From NCBI GenBank assembly GCA_031266435.1, contig JAISAZ010000019.1, positions 1 through 41,645 on the forward strand: 41,645 bases of DNA, given 5' to 3'. Positions 8,893 to 17,399 of the stretch are shown here, piece after piece. The notes below the pieces were generated by a model, which worked only from the letters and a program-made list of their open reading frames with translations, did no database searches and was not told the origin of the DNA. A program made the translations under genes and the position numbers. Each line of letters opens with the position of its first letter. Position 1 is the first letter of the stretch. This DNA comes from Accumulibacter sp. (lineage in GTDB: Bacteria; Pseudomonadota; Gammaproteobacteria; Burkholderiales; Rhodocyclaceae).

Positions 8893-10158
8893 TTACGTCT
8901 CACACGCAAAATTCTGACCCGTCGAAGATACGACGCCGTGCCAAAGCGGGCTGTCGATGTCGAGCTGCTTTTTGCGCTGTTCGAGAAGCTCAATCGGAAC
9001 GTGCGTAAAGGTATCGTGCTGATGTCCGATCAAGATGCCGGTTTTCCCCGCCATCGCCGCATGGACGGCGTTGCGCGCGAAAAAATTGCACAGGATCGCG
9101 TCTTCGGCGTTTGCGGGGACGCTGCGGATCAGATAACTCGGGTCGAAATAGCGAAGCGTGCTCGGCAGGCCTTCTTCGCTCAAATAGGCCTCGATGCGCT
9201 GGCGCAGGTAAGCGCCGATATCGTTCAGCTTCGGATTCCCCGACGCGTCGAAGCGCTGCGCTTCGGTAGAAAAAAAATGTTGCCCCGCGCCTTCGGCGGC
9301 AATGACCACGGCGTGCTCCCGGTCGATGAGCCGCAGCTTCAAGGCGCTCAGGAAGCCGTTTTCTCCGTCGAGGACGAAAGGAAGTTCGGGTACCAGGGTG
9401 AAATTCACGTCCTGGCTTGCGATCGTCGCGCCCGCCGCGATGAACCCGGCGTTGCGCCCCATGACCTTGACGAGGGCGACGCCGTTTCGGACGCTGTGCG
9501 CCTCGGTGTGCGCGCAGTTGATCACCCTCGATACTTCCTCGACGGCGGTCAGATAACCGAAAGTCCGCGAAACGAAGGCGACATCGTTGTCGATCGTTTT
9601 CGGGATGCCGACGACGGCGAGTTTGTAACCGCGTCGTCGCGCCTCGTGAAAAAGTTTCGCGCCGCCGCGCTGCGTTCCGTCGCCGCCGATCGTGAAAAGA
9701 ATGTCGATCCGCCGCGCGATCAGGTTATCGACGGCGATGCGGATATCGACCGGGCCACGCGAGGTGTTGAGCACCGTTCCGCCGTCCTTGTGGATGTCTT
9801 CGACGAACTCCGGTGTCATGGGGATCGGTTTTTCGCCGACGCGCGGGTCGAGGCCGCTGTACCCGTTGCGAAACCCGAAAATGTCGCGGACGCCGTAGCG
9901 GTGGTAAAGCTCGAGGACGATCGCGCGAATGACGTTGTTCACGCCAGGGCACAGCCCGCCGCAGGTCACGATCCCGGCGCGCGTTTTCGGCGGGTCGAAA
10001 AATATTCGCCGACGCGGCCCCGCGACCTCGAAGAGGAAGTCGTCGGTCGGCGTGTCGCCGGGTTCGACGATGACGTTGTAGCGTACCCGCGCCGCGTCGT
10101 CGACGTGGAAAGACATGGGGTTGTCGAAGCGCGCTTCGCCCAGAGAAGTGATTTCCAT
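8893..10158 (-). CDS. ATP-dependent 6-phosphofructokinase (PPi-PFK-like clade)
   Basis: Phosphorylates fructose 6-phosphate to fructose 1,6-bisphosphate in glycolysis; cytoplasmic, 421 residues. Visible motifs are GGLCPG (67-72, phosphate loop), GGDGT (158-162), PKTIDND (186-192, catalytic Asp) and MGRNAG (233-238, sugar phosphate). Gly at the position that is Asp in PPi-dependent enzymes points to ATP as donor. The Lys in PKTIDND is the PPi-clade residue, giving the mixed pattern seen in plant and trypanosome type ATP-PFKs. The ATG at 10158 is chosen for its AGGGAGATTCC leader. The frame is open to 10641, but that extension lies in repeat DNA and encodes nothing family-like. It precedes the DUF2339 gene by 63 bp on the same strand. 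Confidence 0.88.
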   Translation of the reverse strand: MEITSLGEARFDNPMSFHVDDAARVRYNVIVEPGDTPTDDFLFEVAGPRRRIFFDPPKTRAGIVTCGGLCPGVNNVIRAIVLELYHRYGVRDIFGFRNGYSGLDPRVGEKPIPMTPEFVEDIHKDGGTVLNTSRGPVDIRIAVDNLIARRIDILFTIGGDGTQRGGAKLFHEARRRGYKLAVVGIPKTIDNDVAFVSRTFGYLTAVEEVSRVINCAHTEAHSVRNGVALVKVMGRNAGFIAAGATIASQDVNFTLVPELPFVLDGENGFLSALKLRLIDREHAVVIAAEGAGQHFFSTEAQRFDASGNPKLNDIGAYLRQRIEAYLSEEGLPSTLRYFDPSYLIRSVPANAEDAILCNFFARNAVHAAMAGKTGILIGHQHDTFTHVPIELLEQRKKQLDIDSPLWHGVVSSTGQNFACET

Positions 10159-10258
10159 GGAATCTCCCTGAATTCGGTGGAAGGATCGTGAGAGTATCCG
10201 CGCGAAGAGCGCGGCGGTCAAATCAAAAATTATAGGTTGGGCTGAACGGTTCTCGTAG

Positions 10259-10278
10259 GGGCACGGCGTGCCGTGCCC
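10259..10278. repeat. GGGCACGGC palindrome, copy 1
   Basis: GGGCACGGCGTGCCGTGCCC is a near-perfect 20-bp palindrome, able to form a 9-bp stem. Related copies lie at 10781-10800 and 22678-22697 (the last perfect). Each sits next to a TAGGTTGG repeat and the word TAGGGG, so they are parts of one dispersed repeat family. Confidence 0.7.
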
Positions 10279-10492
10279 TATCGGCGGTATAGGTTGGTGG
10301 TGAGCGTAGCGAACCCCAACGATTCCGCATACGTGTGAATGATGCTGGGCTTCGCTTCGCCAGAATTGGCGGTACGTGTGCCTCGCTGATGAATCCAGGG
10401 TTTTCCATTTCAATCCTCCAATATAACAATCCGCCATGGGCAGGGTGTCCTTTCGGGCCTGTGTATACGGGACCGCGCCGGCGTGGAACGCG

Positions 10493-10588
10493 CGGTCTTC
10501 GGGCATATCGGGTGTCTGCGCGCCACCGCAGGCCGAACCGGTTCCTTCGGGCGTCCCGGGTGTCTGCGTATCAACGCAGGCCGAGCAA
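10493..10588. repeat. 48-bp imperfect tandem duplication
   Basis: Two adjacent copies share TTCGGGC, then CGGGTGTCTGCG, then CGCAGGCCGA at a 48-bp period (GGGC at 10501 and 10549). A weaker third copy (TTCGGGCCTGTGTATACGGG) precedes them at 10453. TGTCTGCG...CGCAGGCC can pair within each copy to make a small hairpin. It is not coding in any family I recognise. Confidence 0.65.
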
Positions 10589-10860
10589 CCCGACCGGATG
10601 CCGCCATTGTCCGATAGGCGTGTGTTCGGTTTCCCGACCATTTGGGGATCAGGAGACAGATGTCAGGAAACAGGAGACAGAGGAAAACCGATCGGTATTT
10701 TGTTGATCTTTTCCGGCGGCGGTATGGGTTGGTGGTGAGCATTGCTACCCCCAACGTTCCGCAGGCGCATGAATAACGGTGGGCACGGCACGCCGCGCCC
10801 CTACGGCGGGATGGTATTCCGCGTGGGGTTTCGTCACTCCGGCGGCGAAGCCGCCGCTGG

Positions 10861-10919
10861 CTGATCTGTCCTCTGTCCTCTGATTCCTGATTCCTGATTC
10901 CTGATACCTGATCCCTGAT
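10861..10919. repeat. low-complexity CTGTCCT/TTCCTGA tract
   Basis: Degenerate tandem copies of CTGTCCT and TTCCTGA. It is the same sequence type as the arms of the elements at 23796-23953 and 24366-24540 and the tracts at 22514-22560 and 22785-22822. Confidence 0.7.
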
Positions 10920-10944
10920 GCTGCCTATTTCAAAAAAACGGTGT

Positions 10945-10950
10945 TAGAAT
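10945..10950 (+). promoter_or_regulatory. probable -10 box of the riboswitch transcript
   Basis: TAGAAT lies about 12 bases before the first recognisable riboswitch base, where a -10 box should be. The -35 region 17 bases further upstream is poor. Confidence 0.45.
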
Positions 10951-10959
10951 TCGTATCAG

Positions 10960-11160
10960 TTTTTGGGTGCTCCGATTGAATCCTTGGATCGGGGTGAAAC
11001 GGGAAGCCGGTGAAGTCGAAGTGTCAGCACACACTCAGACCATTCCGGCGCAGCCCCCCGCTGCTGTAGGCCAGACGACTTCGTCAAAACGCCACTGTGC
11101 AAAGCATCGCATGGGAAGGCGACGAAGAAGGAAGAAGGCAAGCCAGAAGACCGGCCCAAA
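10960..11160 (+). promoter_or_regulatory. cobalamin (adenosylcobalamin-type) riboswitch
   Basis: The conserved blocks of a B12 riboswitch appear in order: GGGTGCTCCG near the 5' end, GGGAAGCCGGTGAAG (about 11000), CCGGCGCAGCCCCCCGCTGCTGTA (about 11045-11068), GCCACTG (11091-11097), GGGAAGGCG (about 11113) and the closing AGCCAGAAGACCGGCC block (11141-11156). High B12 would be expected to shut off expression of the genes behind it, the CbiZ fusion and the first TonB receptor. About 175 bases lie between its end and the first start codon. A terminator or a start-masking hairpin could be there, but I could not identify a clear one by eye. Confidence 0.93.
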
Positions 11161-11335
11161 AATGCTTAGGTGTCCTCGGGGTAGGGGGTTAGCCGGCCGT
11201 CGCGCCAGAAGATGTTTCTCGTTCATCCTTGCACCGCGCCGCGACAACCCGCTTTCGGTTCCACCTCCTGACCGTCCCCTTCCCGTGGACACCGATTTAT
11301 CGAAGCGCAATGCCTCAACAAGGGAAGCGTTCCAG

Positions 11336-12631
11336 ATGGAAGCGACGCGGCACGGAAGTCACACAAGTCTCACCGGAAACTGTTCGGACCCTTCATCGAC
11401 CTCGCGTGACCCCGGCACGCGCTTCTCCGTATTTGCCCGTCGCGCGCTGCTTCTTGCTGTGCTGAATTTCGTCTCAACCGCGCTCCTCGCGGAAGAACGC
11501 TCCGCCGTCCCGCTCCCCGCGAATCTTGCCGCGAGCGCGCAAGTGATCGAAAACGAGCGCGACGGACTCTGGGAAAAAACGCTCGTCGTTTCTTTCCCCG
11601 AAGCGCGTCGGGCGATTTCGACGCAGGAAGGCTTCGTCATCGCGCGCGGCGCGGTCAATCACGCGATGCACCCGCTCCTGTCCCGACACTTCATGAGCGA
11701 CATGCGCGCGTGGGACGTGTATATCGACAGGATTCACGGAAAAATCGCCCGGCGCCTCAAGACGCAACGCCGCCACCTTGCGACGATGGGAACGTCGGCG
11801 GACATGGAAAACCTCGCGGTCGTGACGAAGGAATACGGTCCCTTCACCGTCACCGCGCTCGTCACCGGCGGTGCGGAAACGAACGCGCTCCGCACCGGGC
11901 TCGACGAGGGGACGCACATCGAGACCTCGCACGGAACGATCAACATCCTGCTCTTGACGAACGCGCGCCTCTCCGACGGCGCGATCGCGCGCGCGATCAT
12001 CACCGTCACCGAAGCGAAGACCGCCGCGCTCGAAGACCTGAAGGTTCCCAGCAGCTATACGAAATCCGTGCAGGCGACCGGAACCGGGACCGACGACGTC
12101 ATCGTCGTTTCGGGGACGCGGGGCCCGCGCGTCACTTACGTCGGCGGGCACAGCCGGATCGGCGAATTGATCGGCAAGGCCGCGTACGATGCCGTGATCG
12201 AAGCGCTCGGCAAGCAGAACGGATTTCTGCTCCCGGGCGCGGAAGCCTACGTGACGAAAGGCAGCCTGAAAAAACAGGCCGCGTTCGAATCCGCCGAAAA
12301 ATGGCTCTCGACGCTCGACGACGGCGAACTTGCGGCCGCGTGGGATGCCGCGTCCGCGCTTGCAAGGCGGACGAAAACCCGCGAAGCCTGGGACGAGGCA
12401 TTGACCCAATCGCGCGCCGGCCTCGGAAAGGCGATCGCGCGGAAAACGTCGCGGAATTTGCCGACGCGCGCGATCGACGGCCTGCCGCGAGGCGAATACA
12501 TGCTCCTCGAATTCGTGAGCCGTTTCGAGAACCGCGAGGACCTTGTCGAAAGAATCACCGCGCGCCAAGACGAAGACGGCATCTGGCGCGTCGTCGATTA
12601 TTCGATCGACCGTCAAGAGAGAGAGGATTGA
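11336..12631 (+). CDS. exported CbiZ-type adenosylcobinamide amidohydrolase fused to DUF4019
   Basis: A 431-residue fusion. The N-terminus has a long basic n-region, then a hydrophobic stretch at about residues 35-58 (ARRALLLAVLNFVSTALLAEE), which looks like a signal peptide or membrane anchor. Residues about 65-295 match CbiZ: GGAETNALRTG, HGTINILLLTNARLSDGA, TEAKTAAL, ATGTGTDD (247-254) and GGHSRIGELIGKA. CbiZ cleaves the amide that joins the corrin ring to its lower-ligand tail, so that foreign corrinoids can be rebuilt. Residues about 318-428 match DUF4019 (KWLSTLDDGELAAAWDAAS, then W-x-x-A-L, LPRGEYMLLEF, DGIWRVVDYSI), a domain usually found in secreted proteins. The ATG at 11336 is the last start that keeps the hydrophobic segment; the frame is open into the riboswitch, which is not coding. 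It ends one base before the receptor start. Confidence 0.82.
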   Translation: MEATRHGSHTSLTGNCSDPSSTSRDPGTRFSVFARRALLLAVLNFVSTALLAEERSAVPLPANLAASAQVIENERDGLWEKTLVVSFPEARRAISTQEGFVIARGAVNHAMHPLLSRHFMSDMRAWDVYIDRIHGKIARRLKTQRRHLATMGTSADMENLAVVTKEYGPFTVTALVTGGAETNALRTGLDEGTHIETSHGTINILLLTNARLSDGAIARAIITVTEAKTAALEDLKVPSSYTKSVQATGTGTDDVIVVSGTRGPRVTYVGGHSRIGELIGKAAYDAVIEALGKQNGFLLPGAEAYVTKGSLKKQAAFESAEKWLSTLDDGELAAAWDAASALARRTKTREAWDEALTQSRAGLGKAIARKTSRNLPTRAIDGLPRGEYMLLEFVSRFENREDLVERITARQDEDGIWRVVDYSIDRQERED

Positions 12632-12632
12632 A

Positions 12633-14885
12633 ATGAATTGCCGAAAATTACCATTTCCGGGCGTCGCAACGCTGATCGCGGCGTCGCTCGCGTGCGCGGG
12701 CGCGCGCGCCGACGAAGAACTCGGCGAAGTCGTCGTCTCCGCCGCGCGTTACGAGCAGCGGACGCTCGAAGCGCCCGCGAGCGTCACGGTCGTTTCCTCC
12801 GAGGCGCTCGAAGCGACCGGCGCCGCTCGGCCGACCGACGCCCTGACGGCGAAGGCGCCGAGCTTCTATTGGCGCGGCCCGACGGGGATCGCGGACCGTG
12901 TCAACACCGGGTCGACGCATTCCTTGCGCGGTCAGACGATGACGCGCGTGAAGATCATGCTCGACGGCGTCAGTCTCGCCGACGGCAGCGCGGGGCAGAA
13001 CCGCAGCCTGCTCGGCGTCGAGATGGACGATGTCGAACGGATCGAAGTCGTTCCGGGCGCTTCGTCGGCGCTGTACGGAAGCGACGCGATCGGCGGCGTC
13101 GTCAACATCATCACGAAAGTCCCGACGAAAGAGGAAATCAACGTCAAATACACGCGCGGCTTCGACGAGGTCAAGCGCGATGTCTATTCGGCGAGTTACC
13201 GCAACCGATGGGAAAACGGCGTCGCCGCGTCGTTCAGCGTCGGGTATGAGGACAGGGAAGGTTCGCGGAAGCAGAATCAGGTCTGGTGCAGTACGGTGGG
13301 CAGTACGGCGGCGGCAGCTACATGCCGTTCCTACGCGTCGCGGAATCCCAAGGAGGTTTCGACGAACGCGACGGGGCAGACGACGTATCTGATCGGCGAC
13401 CGTGGCGCGATCCCCTCGCGCGTTTCGCGTGTCAACGGCAAGGTCTTTTACGAACTCGACCCGAAGTCGAGGTTCTACGCCGGCTTCGGCTATTACCAGG
13501 TCAAGCTGGGTTATACGGACTACCACCAGTACGTCAGCGGCGCGCCGGTGGCGGCGTCGAGTCTGTGGAACAGCAGCAACCCGACGTACAACGACGAGCA
13601 CCGCTATTTCGCGGGCTACGACGGCAAACTCGGTCAAAACTTCGACCTGAAGGTCAATTTGAGCTACGCGAAGCAGGATTATTACTACGTCAGCGCGGGA
13701 ACCGTCGCTTCCGGCACGACGCAAGACGGAGGGCCGGGTTCGCAGATCGGCACACCGACGAACAATCTCGAAGGATCGGCGCAGCTCGGCTTCAAGCTCG
13801 GCGAAAAGCAGTATCTGATCCTCGGCGTCTCGTCGGTGCGCAACGAGTTGAACCGCAAGAGCTACAGCGTCTCCAACTGGCGGCATCCCGAAAGCCATCA
13901 CATCCGCATGACGGACCGTACCGACGCCAATAGCCGGATCGACGCGTTTTTCGTCCAGGATCAAATCTCGGTGACGAAGGCGCTGACGCTCTACGCGGGC
14001 GGGCGCTATGACCGCTGGACGACCGACGGCAAACTCTGGAATTCGACGGGGACGCTGAAAACCGACGCGTCGAAGTCGGCGTTTTCGCCGAAGCTCGCCG
14101 CCGTCTACCGCTGGGACGAGAGCTTGAGCTTCCGTACTTCGGTCGGGAAAGCCTTCCGCGCGCCGACGAACAGCGACATGTACAGCCTGAGCCGAAGCTC
14201 CGACACGTCCGGCGCGTCGAACGCGCGCGTCCTCGTTCCCGACGCGGGCGTGAAACCCGAAACGGCGACATCGATCGACTTCGGCGTCGAAAAAGCCTTG
14301 TCGGGGAACGGTGTCGTCAAGGCGGCGGTTTTCCATACCCAGCTCAAAGACATGCTCTACCGCAAGGTTTCCGCTTCCGACGGGAGCTACGACTACCTGG
14401 GCGGCGTCCCGATCACCGAATTTTCGCGGATGACCAACGCCGGAGAGGCGCGCATGAAGGGCTTCGAGTTTTCGGGCGAAGTCCCCGTGACGCCGTGGTT
14501 GCGCGCGCAGGCGAGCTACACCTGGACCGACGCGAAAATCACCAAGGACGATACCGGACTCACGTCGCTCGAAGGCAAGTACGTGATCAACGTCCCGAAG
14601 AACATGGCGAGCGTCGGCTTCGACGCCAAATGGCGCGACTGGTCGGCGAACCTGACGACGACCTACATCGGGCAGATGTACGCGCAGGCGGACAACAGCG
14701 ACCGCGAGAAAAACGTCTTCGGCGGCACGGGAAAATACCGCTTGAGCAATCTGCGTGTCGCGTACCGGATCGACAAGAACTTCAAGGCGACGCTCGCCGT
14801 CAACAACTTGTTCGACAAAAAATACTACGAGTACTATTTGATGCCCGGTCGGAACGTTTCTCTGGAAATTCGCGGTTCGTTTTAG
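12633..14885 (+). CDS. TonB-dependent receptor, BtuB-like (corrinoid uptake candidate)
   Basis: Outer-membrane receptor of 750 residues. A signal peptide (1-26, ending GARA before DEELGE) is followed by a TonB box (GEVVVSAAR) and a plug domain (APASVTVVSSEAL to ALYGSDAIGGVVNIITK). A 22-strand-type barrel follows, ending in an aromatic strand with SLEIRGSF. The ATG is one base after the CbiZ stop, so both genes share the B12 riboswitch. That is the main reason to propose cobalamin, cobinamide or another corrinoid as substrate. It is clearly paralogous to the next receptor: both share EKAL(S/P)GNGVVKAA, KDMLYRK and SNW/SDW-RHP. In the plain family view it is a BtuB/FepA-type receptor; substrate is inferred from regulation. 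Confidence 0.87.
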   Translation: MNCRKLPFPGVATLIAASLACAGARADEELGEVVVSAARYEQRTLEAPASVTVVSSEALEATGAARPTDALTAKAPSFYWRGPTGIADRVNTGSTHSLRGQTMTRVKIMLDGVSLADGSAGQNRSLLGVEMDDVERIEVVPGASSALYGSDAIGGVVNIITKVPTKEEINVKYTRGFDEVKRDVYSASYRNRWENGVAASFSVGYEDREGSRKQNQVWCSTVGSTAAAATCRSYASRNPKEVSTNATGQTTYLIGDRGAIPSRVSRVNGKVFYELDPKSRFYAGFGYYQVKLGYTDYHQYVSGAPVAASSLWNSSNPTYNDEHRYFAGYDGKLGQNFDLKVNLSYAKQDYYYVSAGTVASGTTQDGGPGSQIGTPTNNLEGSAQLGFKLGEKQYLILGVSSVRNELNRKSYSVSNWRHPESHHIRMTDRTDANSRIDAFFVQDQISVTKALTLYAGGRYDRWTTDGKLWNSTGTLKTDASKSAFSPKLAAVYRWDESLSFRTSVGKAFRAPTNSDMYSLSRSSDTSGASNARVLVPDAGVKPETATSIDFGVEKALSGNGVVKAAVFHTQLKDMLYRKVSASDGSYDYLGGVPITEFSRMTNAGEARMKGFEFSGEVPVTPWLRAQASYTWTDAKITKDDTGLTSLEGKYVINVPKNMASVGFDAKWRDWSANLTTTYIGQMYAQADNSDREKNVFGGTGKYRLSNLRVAYRIDKNFKATLAVNNLFDKKYYEYYLMPGRNVSLEIRGSF

Positions 14886-14954
14886 CGTGCGGCGAGAGAA
14901 TCCGGCCCATGAATATTTCGACGAAATGCCCTCGCATGTATTGATTCCCGTTTA

Positions 14955-14976
14955 CGCAATGATAAGCGTTCTCATT
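14955..14976 (+). promoter_or_regulatory. Fur-type box before the second receptor
   Basis: TGATAAGCGTTCTCA (14960-14974) matches the 7-1-7 Fur motif TGATAATnATTATCA at 11 of 14 positions. The flanking AATGA/TCATT arms extend the symmetry. It overlaps a possible promoter, TTTACG (14951-14956), 17-base gap, ATTAAT (14974-14979), so bound Fur-Fe2+ would block transcription. It lies 25-45 bases upstream of the start at 15001. Confidence 0.7.
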
Positions 14977-15000
14977 AATGAAAAAGGGGACGGGAATCAA

Positions 15001-17283
15001 ATGGACAGGCGACTTTATGCTATTGTAGTGGGAGGTGGGTGGCTGTTCGTGACGCTTGGCGGCGCAGACGCTCGCGCGGATGAAAGACTCGGAGACCTGG
15101 TCGTGACGGCTTCGCGGATCGAGCAGAGCACGCTGGAAGCGCCCGCGAGCATGACGGTCATCAGCGCCGACAAGATTGAGGCGTCGGGCGCCAAAAGCGT
15201 CGGCGAAGCCTTGAGCGCCCGCGTTCCGGGTTTTTTGAGCTATCACGATTACGGCGTCCATTCGCATTCGCCGCAGTTTTCGCTTCGCGGAATGGGCGAC
15301 GGGCGGACGAAGGTGATGCTCGACGGGATCAGCCTCGTCGACGGTTACAACGGCGGGACGGCCAATATGATCGGCATCACGATGAGCGATATCGAGCGCA
15401 TCGAGGTCGCTCCGGGCGCGACGTCGGCGCTTTACGGCAGCGACGCGATCGGCGGCGTCGTCAACATCATTTCAAAAGTGCCGGACAAGCGCGAAATGCG
15501 TGGGCGTTACCTGAAGGGCTTCAACGACCTCGCGCGCGACGAATACGAGGTCAGCTACCGCGACGCCTGGGAAAACGGCCTTGCGGCCTCCGTCAGCGTC
15601 CGCTACCTCGATTTCGACGGGTATAACGATACTTACGTGACCGCTTCGCCGGGGTCGGGCTCAGGTACTCCTGTCACCGGTGCGCGTCCGACGACGACGA
15701 ACTTGGGCGCGCCAGCGTATATCATCGGCGACAAGGGGCGTACGCCGGCGACGGCGCTCTATTTCAACGGAAAACTCTATTATAAGCTCGACGCAAAATC
15801 GAAGTTTTTCGCCGGGCTTCGCTATGTGAAGACCGAGCGCGATTACTCGCATTTCAACAGCTACCTGCGCGACGCGAGCGGCTCCGTCGTCAATCCGGGG
15901 TCGGGTACCACCTACGTCACCACGCCGTCGGGTGAAAGGCTGAGTCTGACAAAGACTGGGTTCTGGAATACAGTTGCGCCGAGTCAGCGCGAGGAAAAGC
16001 ACTACCATGCGGGCTACGACGGCAAGGTCGGGGACGATTTCGACTTGAAGGCCACGATCAATTATACCGATATCAAGTACTGGAGCACGAGTGCCGGCAG
16101 CGTGACCGCGACGACTTTCGACGGCGGCCCCGGAACGCAGACGAGCTCGCCGAACCAGACCCTGGAAGGCGTCGCGCAGTTGGGGCGAAAGCTCGGCGAG
16201 AAGCATTACTTCCTCGCGGGCGTCTCGATGAGCAAGGCGAAGATGGACAGCCGGATCTGGTCGGTCAGCGACTGGCGCCACCCACAGAACACGCACCTCA
16301 GCATAAACGATCAGATGAAGGGCGAGAGCATGCTGAAAGCGGTTTTCTTCCAGGATCAGTATTTCGTGACCGACGCGCTGACGCTTTACGCCGGCGCGCG
16401 TTATGATAAATGGGAGACGAGCGGTCTCAACAACCGCTACGCCGCCGCGCCTTTCGGGACTTTCGTCTCGCCGCAACGGAAAGAAAACGCGATTTCCCCG
16501 AAGCTCTCGGGCGTCTACCGCGTCTCGGATACGCTGACCTTGCGCAGCTCGGTCGGTTCGGCCTTCCGCGCGCCGACGAACTACGATCTCTACGCGAATA
16601 TCAGGACGATGTCGTATCTCCTGATGATGTCGGACCCGAACCTGAAACCCGAAAAGGCCACTTCGTGGGACGTCGGCGTCGAAAAAGCGCTCCCCGGAAA
16701 CGGCGTCGTCAAGGCGGCGGCGTACGTTTCGCGGATCAAGGACATGCTCTATCGCAAACGCACGCCGTATGACGGCGCTTATGGCGTATATTACACTGGA
16801 GCAAGCACACCAATGTATTCTACTATGGCAAATGCCGCGCGCGCGAAGGTCCAAGGGATCGAGCTTTCCGGCGAAATTCCGGTCGCGTCGTGGCTGCGCG
16901 CGTCGGCGGGCTATTCCTACACCGACGCCAAAATTACCGACGACGAGTCCGGCGCGGGGCTCGAAGGAAAGCGCGTCCCTTATATTCCGAAACATTTGTT
17001 CAATGTCGGCCTCGACGCGAAATGGCGCGAATGGCGCGGCTTCCTGTCGGCCGTTTACGTTGGCGAGCGATACGCCACCGACGCGAACAATGACGTGAAA
17101 AAATACGTCCCCGGTGCGCTCAGCGACAGATACTGGCTCGCCAACCTGCGCGTGAGCTACCAGATCGACCGGAATTTCCAGGCGGCGTTCATCGTGCATA
17201 ATCTGTTCGACAAAGAGTATTACACTTCGAACGAGCTTGCGCCGGGTCGGAGCGCGGCGATTCAGCTTCAGGCGTCGTTCTAG
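15001..17283 (+). CDS. TonB-dependent receptor, probably iron-regulated (heme/HmuR-like candidate)
   Basis: Outer-membrane receptor of 760 residues. The signal peptide ends near residue 27 (GADARA before DERLGD). A TonB box (GDLVVTASR), plug domain (ISADKIEASGAKS to ALYGSDAIGGVVNIISK) and barrel follow, ending QLQASF. The ATG at 15001 has a purine-rich leader (AAAAAGGGGACGGGAATCAA) and restores the signal peptide; earlier starts do not. A Fur-type box directly upstream suggests induction when iron is scarce. It is a diverged paralog of the preceding receptor and sits before the ExbB, DUF2149 and CobN-like genes. A heme or other metal-tetrapyrrole substrate is plausible; cobalamin remains possible because of the riboswitch-controlled neighbour. 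Confidence 0.85.
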   Translation: MDRRLYAIVVGGGWLFVTLGGADARADERLGDLVVTASRIEQSTLEAPASMTVISADKIEASGAKSVGEALSARVPGFLSYHDYGVHSHSPQFSLRGMGDGRTKVMLDGISLVDGYNGGTANMIGITMSDIERIEVAPGATSALYGSDAIGGVVNIISKVPDKREMRGRYLKGFNDLARDEYEVSYRDAWENGLAASVSVRYLDFDGYNDTYVTASPGSGSGTPVTGARPTTTNLGAPAYIIGDKGRTPATALYFNGKLYYKLDAKSKFFAGLRYVKTERDYSHFNSYLRDASGSVVNPGSGTTYVTTPSGERLSLTKTGFWNTVAPSQREEKHYHAGYDGKVGDDFDLKATINYTDIKYWSTSAGSVTATTFDGGPGTQTSSPNQTLEGVAQLGRKLGEKHYFLAGVSMSKAKMDSRIWSVSDWRHPQNTHLSINDQMKGESMLKAVFFQDQYFVTDALTLYAGARYDKWETSGLNNRYAAAPFGTFVSPQRKENAISPKLSGVYRVSDTLTLRSSVGSAFRAPTNYDLYANIRTMSYLLMMSDPNLKPEKATSWDVGVEKALPGNGVVKAAAYVSRIKDMLYRKRTPYDGAYGVYYTGASTPMYSTMANAARAKVQGIELSGEIPVASWLRASAGYSYTDAKITDDESGAGLEGKRVPYIPKHLFNVGLDAKWREWRGFLSAVYVGERYATDANNDVKKYVPGALSDRYWLANLRVSYQIDRNFQAAFIVHNLFDKEYYTSNELAPGRSAAIQLQASF

Positions 17284-17399
17284 GGGTGGGGGTTTCGAGC
17301 CGCGCTTCGCCGCGCGCTTGAAGCAGGGTTGAATTTTTCAACAGAGAAGCCGTCGGCGCGGTGCGTCGGCGGCGACCAGGAGAAAGGCAGGGAGAGGGA

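Larger units (their letters stand above)
10159..10957. other. repeat-rich intergenic gap
   Basis: About 800 bp with no convincing gene. It holds at least three copies of a TAGGTTGG...AACCCCAACG type repeat (near 10231, 10288 and 10725). It also holds two copies of a GGGCACGGC palindrome (10259-10278, and 10781-10800 in opposite sense), a 48-bp tandem duplication (10493-10588), and a CTGA/CTGTC low-complexity tract (10861-10919). The same modules recur at 22412-22830 on the other side of the B12/CobN block. Confidence 0.8.

Noticed and set aside
10159-10641. N-terminal extension of the phosphofructokinase frame
   Set aside because: It consists of dispersed and tandem repeats, while the ATG at 10158 has a good ribosome-binding site and begins just before the family core.
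10861-10919. CTGA-rich tract and similar GACAGA tracts as a CRISPR array
   Set aside because: Repeat units are 7-8 bases, degenerate and without unique spacers; no cas genes are present.
10967-11335. Upstream extension of the CbiZ fusion frame through the riboswitch
   Set aside because: The region matches a structured B12 riboswitch and the translated residues (Arg-rich) match no domain; translation should start at 11336.
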